7,974 bases of DNA. Source: Holophaga sp. (lineage in GTDB: Bacteria > Acidobacteriota > Holophagae > Holophagales > Holophagaceae). The translations under genes were made by a program, and so were the position numbers. Position 1 is the stretch's first letter. Each line of letters begins with the position of its first letter. The DNA lies in the NCBI GenBank assembly GCA_031292735.1, contig JARLGP010000272.1, positions 1-7,974 on the forward strand, read 5' to 3'. Below the pieces are notes generated by a model. The model saw only the letters and a program-made list of their open reading frames with translations, did not search any database and was not told where the DNA came from. Below are positions 6,088 to 7,974 of this stretch, one piece after another.

Positions 6088-6753
6088 ATGGCGCTTGATT
6101 TCACCCCGGTCTGGCAGGGCATGCCGACCCTGCTGGCGGGGGCCCTGGTCACCATCGAGGTGACGGCCGCCTCCCTGGGCCTGGGCTGCGTGCTGGGCCT
6201 GCTGGTGGGGATCGGCCGGCTGGCGCCGAAACGGCGCGTCATCTACGGGATCTGCACCGCCTACCTCACCTTCATCCGCGGCACGCCGCTGCTGGTGCAG
6301 CTGTTCCTGCTGTTCTTCGGCCTGCCGCAGTTCGGCATCCTGCTTCCGGCCTTCATGTGCGGCGTGCTGGGGCTGGGCATCTACAGCGGCGCCTACGTGT
6401 CGGAGATCGTCCGCGGCTCCATCCAGTCCATCGACCGGGGCCAGATGGAGGCGGCCCGCTCGCTGGGGATGCCGTACCGCATGGCCATGCGCAAGGTGAT
6501 CCTGCCCCAGGCCTTCGTGCGCATGATCCCGCCGCTCGGCAACGAGTTCATCGCCCTGATCAAGAATTCGGCCCTGGTGTCGCTCCTGACCATCGACGAC
6601 GTGATGCACGAAGGGGAAAAGATCATCAGCGTGTCGTACCGCTCGCTGGAGGTATACCTGGCCATCGCGGTCATCTACCTGGCGCTCACCAGCCTGACCA
6701 CGCTGTTCCTGCGCCGCACCGAGCGCCGGCTGCGGGCCGACGGGAGGGTGTGA
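6088..6753 (+). CDS. ABC importer permease, HisMQ/GlnP-type
   Basis: The inner-membrane channel subunit, 221 residues, of the polar amino acid permease family (HisM/HisQ/GlnP/GltJK). Hydrophobic segments lie around 13-43, 54-79, 84-105, 145-170 and 187-208, consistent with the five-helix fold. Family signatures are [13 protein letters not shown] (62-74), [16 protein letters not shown] (101-116) and the EAA loop [22 protein letters not shown] (121-142), which docks on the ATPase; its Gly127 and ILP (138-140) are present. Only one permease gene is in the operon, suggesting a homodimer. It begins 6 nt after the binding-protein stop with a poor ribosome site, so translation is probably coupled. 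Its TGA overlaps the ATPase start by one base (TGATG). Confidence 0.94.
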   Translation: MALDFTPVWQGMPTLLAGALVTIEVTAASLGLGCVLGLLVGIGRLAPKRRVIYGICTAYLTFIRGTPLLVQLFLLFFGLPQFGILLPAFMCGVLGLGIYSGAYVSEIVRGSIQSIDRGQMEAARSLGMPYRMAMRKVILPQAFVRMIPPLGNEFIALIKNSALVSLLTIDDVMHEGEKIISVSYRSLEVYLAIAVIYLALTSLTTLFLRRTERRLRADGRV

Positions 6754-7511
6754 TGGACGCGGCGATCGTGGAGGTGCGGGGCCTGGGCAAGGCGTTCGGC
6801 GCGCACCAGGTGCTGCGGGGCATCGACCTCACGGTGACCGCCTCCCAGGTGGTGGTGATCATCGGCCCCAGCGGCTCCGGCAAGAGCACCTTCCTGCGCT
6901 GCCTCAACGGCCTGGAAACCGCCGAGCAGGGCACGGTGCGCATCTGCGGGCACCCGCTGGTGGAGGACGGCCGGATGATCGACGACGACCGGCTCAACCA
7001 GGTGCGCACCGACGTGGGCATGGTGTTCCAGGCCTTCAACCTGTTCCCCCACCTCACCGTGCTGGAGAACATCACCCTGGCCCCGCGCTCCCTGGGCCGG
7101 CTTTCGCACCGCCAGGCCGACCAGGAGGCCCGCGCCTTCCTGGCCAAGGTGGGCCTGGGCGAAAAGGCCGAGGTCTATCCCGGCACCCTGTCCGGCGGCC
7201 AGAAGCAGCGGGTGGCCATCGCCCGGGCCCTGGCCATGCGCCCCCAGGTGATGATGTTCGACGAGGCCACCTCGGCCCTGGACCCGGAACTGGTGGGGGA
7301 GGTGCTGCAGGTGATCAAGGCCCTGGCCGCGGAAGGGATGACCATGCTGATCGTCACCCACGAGATGGGCTTCGCCCGGGAAGTGGCGGACACCGTGGTG
7401 GTCATGGACCAGGGCGGCATCGTCGAACAGGGACCGCCGGCGCAGATCTTCACGGCGCCCCGGGAAGCCCGCACCCGCAGCTTCCTGCAGGCGGTGCTGG
7501 AGCGGAACTGA
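6753..7511 (+). CDS. ABC importer ATPase, GlnQ/HisP-type
   Basis: The cytoplasmic ATP-hydrolysing subunit, 252 residues, which powers the importer as a homodimer on the permease. All motifs are present: Walker [10 protein letters not shown] (38-46), Q-loop [10 protein letters not shown] (91-100), signature LSGGQKQR (146-153), Walker B VMMFDE (166-171), D-loop SALD (174-177) and H-loop THEM with His203 (202-205). Walker B reads [10 protein letters not shown] where most of this subfamily has DEPTSALDPE; the Pro-to-Ala change is outside the catalytic residues and occurs in other ABC ATPases. The length is normal and there is no extra regulatory domain. The ATG is preceded by GGGAGGG (6742-6748) and overlaps the permease stop by one base. 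No hairpin with a T-run follows, so termination is not evident. Confidence 0.96.
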   Translation: MDAAIVEVRGLGKAFGAHQVLRGIDLTVTASQVVVIIGPSGSGKSTFLRCLNGLETAEQGTVRICGHPLVEDGRMIDDDRLNQVRTDVGMVFQAFNLFPHLTVLENITLAPRSLGRLSHRQADQEARAFLAKVGLGEKAEVYPGTLSGGQKQRVAIARALAMRPQVMMFDEATSALDPELVGEVLQVIKALAAEGMTMLIVTHEMGFAREVADTVVVMDQGGIVEQGPPAQIFTAPREARTRSFLQAVLERN

Positions 7512-7553
7512 GGGGATGGCTGGCCACAAACATTTATTGAGTTCTGCTTGACA

Positions 7554-7580
7554 GGAACCCGGCCCCACTTCAGGGTCTAT
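7554..7580 (+). promoter_or_regulatory. possible ECF sigma-type promoter of the leader/sensor transcript
   Basis: GGAACCC (7554-7560) is followed after 15 nt by TCTAT (7576-7580). This resembles the GGAACTT / TCTAA pattern of sigma-E-like ECF promoters. A start near 7587 would place the AAGGAG of the leader frame just downstream. A perfect sigma-70 -35 (TTGACA, 7548-7553) overlaps, but no -10 box lies at a proper distance. This is a pattern match only. Confidence 0.25.
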
Positions 7581-7603
7581 TCAACCCTTTCAAGGAGATG
7601 GCA

Positions 7604-7678
7604 ATGCCGGCCGCTGGTTTCTGGACCCTTTTTTTTCCCATTACGCCCCTTGCGGATGGGCCTGATCCGGCCCCATGA
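7604..7678 (+). CDS. 24-residue leader reading frame upstream of the sensor gene
   Basis: A 24-codon frame beginning at ATG 7604 with a perfect AAGGAG (7592-7597) at 6 nt spacing; a second in-frame ATG at 7598 sits directly against it. The peptide starts MPAAGFWTLFFPITPLADG and ends in a Pro-rich tail; its Phe/Leu/Trp-rich core is encoded partly by an eight-T run (7629-7636). Its TGA overlaps the next start as ATGA (7675-7678). The peptide resembles nothing I know. The ideal ribosome site, together with the lack of one at the downstream gene, suggests that its role is to bring ribosomes to the sensor start. It cannot be a simple frameshifted N-terminus of the sensor, because the sensor frame has a TGA at 7663. 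Confidence 0.5.
   Translation: MPAAGFWTLFFPITPLADGPDPAP
7656..7676 (+). promoter_or_regulatory. hairpin covering the sensor gene start codon
   Basis: ATGGGCC (7656-7662) can pair with GGCCCCAT (7669-7676) around a 6-nt TGATCC loop with one bulged C (7674). The pairing would bury the first two bases of the start codon (ATG, 7675-7677). A ribosome finishing the leader frame would melt it. The structure is visible by eye; its use in the cell is inferred. Confidence 0.4.
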
Positions 7679-7974
7679 CCAAGCCGCCATCACGCAGGGT
7701 CCACATCCTGCGGCTCGCTGCCACTCTTTTAATGGGGTTCCTGTGGCCCGTATTAGTTTTGGCAGCAGATGGCAATATCATTCAAAATAGCGCCACAATC
7801 ACATCCATCCGCGTAATCATGGATGACAACTATCCGCCCTACATCTTCCGGGCGGCCAACGGAAGCCTCAAGGGGATCCTGGTGGACCAATGGGCCCTTT
7901 GGGAAAAGCACACCGGAATCCAGGTTCGGATCGAAGCCATGGCGTGGGCCAAGGCCCAGCAGCGGATGCAAGCC
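7675..7974 (+). CDS. periplasmic SBP family 3 sensor-type protein, N-terminal part, 3' end outside the window
   Basis: The first 100 residues of a protein that runs past the window edge. Residues 1-31 are a signal peptide or first membrane anchor: basic PSRRVHILRL, then AATLLMGFLWPVLVLA. After a short linker comes the start of an SBP family 3 domain: TSIRVIMDDNYPPYIF (43-58), NGSLKGILVDQWALWEKHTG (62-81) and VRIEAMAWAKAQQRM (84-98). The DDNYPPY-F and KGI-VD-W-LWE-TGI pattern is, in my knowledge, characteristic of the periplasmic sensor halves of histidine kinases and diguanylate cyclases rather than transporter proteins. Any output domain lies outside the window, so this is inference. No Shine-Dalgarno precedes the ATG, which overlaps the leader stop (ATGA). 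The first 40 codons are noticeably less GC-rich than the importer genes. Confidence 0.85.
   Translation, partial: MTKPPSRRVHILRLAATLLMGFLWPVLVLAADGNIIQNSATITSIRVIMDDNYPPYIFRAANGSLKGILVDQWALWEKHTGIQVRIEAMAWAKAQQRMQA

Noticed and set aside
5314..6609. Long minus-strand open frame of about 431 codons antisense to the binding protein and permease.
   Set aside because: It is a mirror of strong coding genes with a His/Gln/Gly-rich biased composition and no recognisable domain.
7256..7290. DEATSALD instead of DEPTSALD in the ATPase Walker B region as a sign of an inactive protein.
   Set aside because: The catalytic Asp and Glu and all other motifs are intact, and Ala at this place is known in working ABC ATPases such as MetN-type proteins.
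7616..7636. Eight-T run (7629-7636) as the tail of a Rho-independent terminator for the importer operon.
   Set aside because: Only a 3-bp stem (GGT/ACC) precedes it, too weak for a terminator. The run also lies inside the leader frame.

Overview
The window is GC-rich DNA with a strong G/C bias at third codon positions. It comes from a Gram-negative-type bacterium: three products carry Sec signal peptides without a lipobox, including a soluble-type periplasmic binding protein. The gene families suggest Pseudomonadota. The sequence alone does not fix the genus. I see no rRNA, tRNA, CRISPR array, insertion sequence or phage gene.

Layout, left to right. Positions 1-682 (-) hold an alpha/beta hydrolase cut by the window edge. 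Positions 699-1148 (+) hold a small all-helical protein I do not recognise, with a TTG start and an ideal Shine-Dalgarno; only 16 bp separate the two divergent starts. Its stop lies 7 bp from the convergent stop of a secreted trypsin-fold serine protease (1156-2298, -). A strong hairpin (2406-2444) lies just downstream of panB (2454-3350, -), the ketopantoate hydroxymethyltransferase of CoA synthesis; no panC is present. A short SHOCT-like coding remnant (+) lies between panB and the next gene. Then come a GlxA-type AraC regulator (3454-4464, -) and, upstream of it on the same strand, an FMN-binding flavin reductase-like protein (4524-5135, -). Each of these last two genes is preceded by a long inverted repeat.

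Diverging from the flavin reductase is a compact polar amino acid-type ABC importer operon (+): binding protein (5341-6081), permease (6088-6753) and ATPase (6753-7511). The permease and ATPase genes overlap by one base. One permease gene suggests a homodimeric channel. The binding protein keeps the arginine that normally holds the ligand carboxylate but appears to lack the aspartate that normally holds the alpha-amino group, so the ligand may not be a standard amino acid.

The right end holds the start of a second protein with the same periplasmic binding fold (7675 to the edge, +). Its sequence resembles the sensor domains of membrane signalling proteins. It is preceded by a 24-codon leader reading frame that has its own perfect Shine-Dalgarno. 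The leader's stop overlaps the sensor start (ATGA), and a hairpin can bury that start codon. This is a good candidate for translational coupling and is the most unusual arrangement in the window. No clear, complete new multi-gene system is visible; the leftovers worth attention are small regulatory structures and two poorly understood coding sequences.
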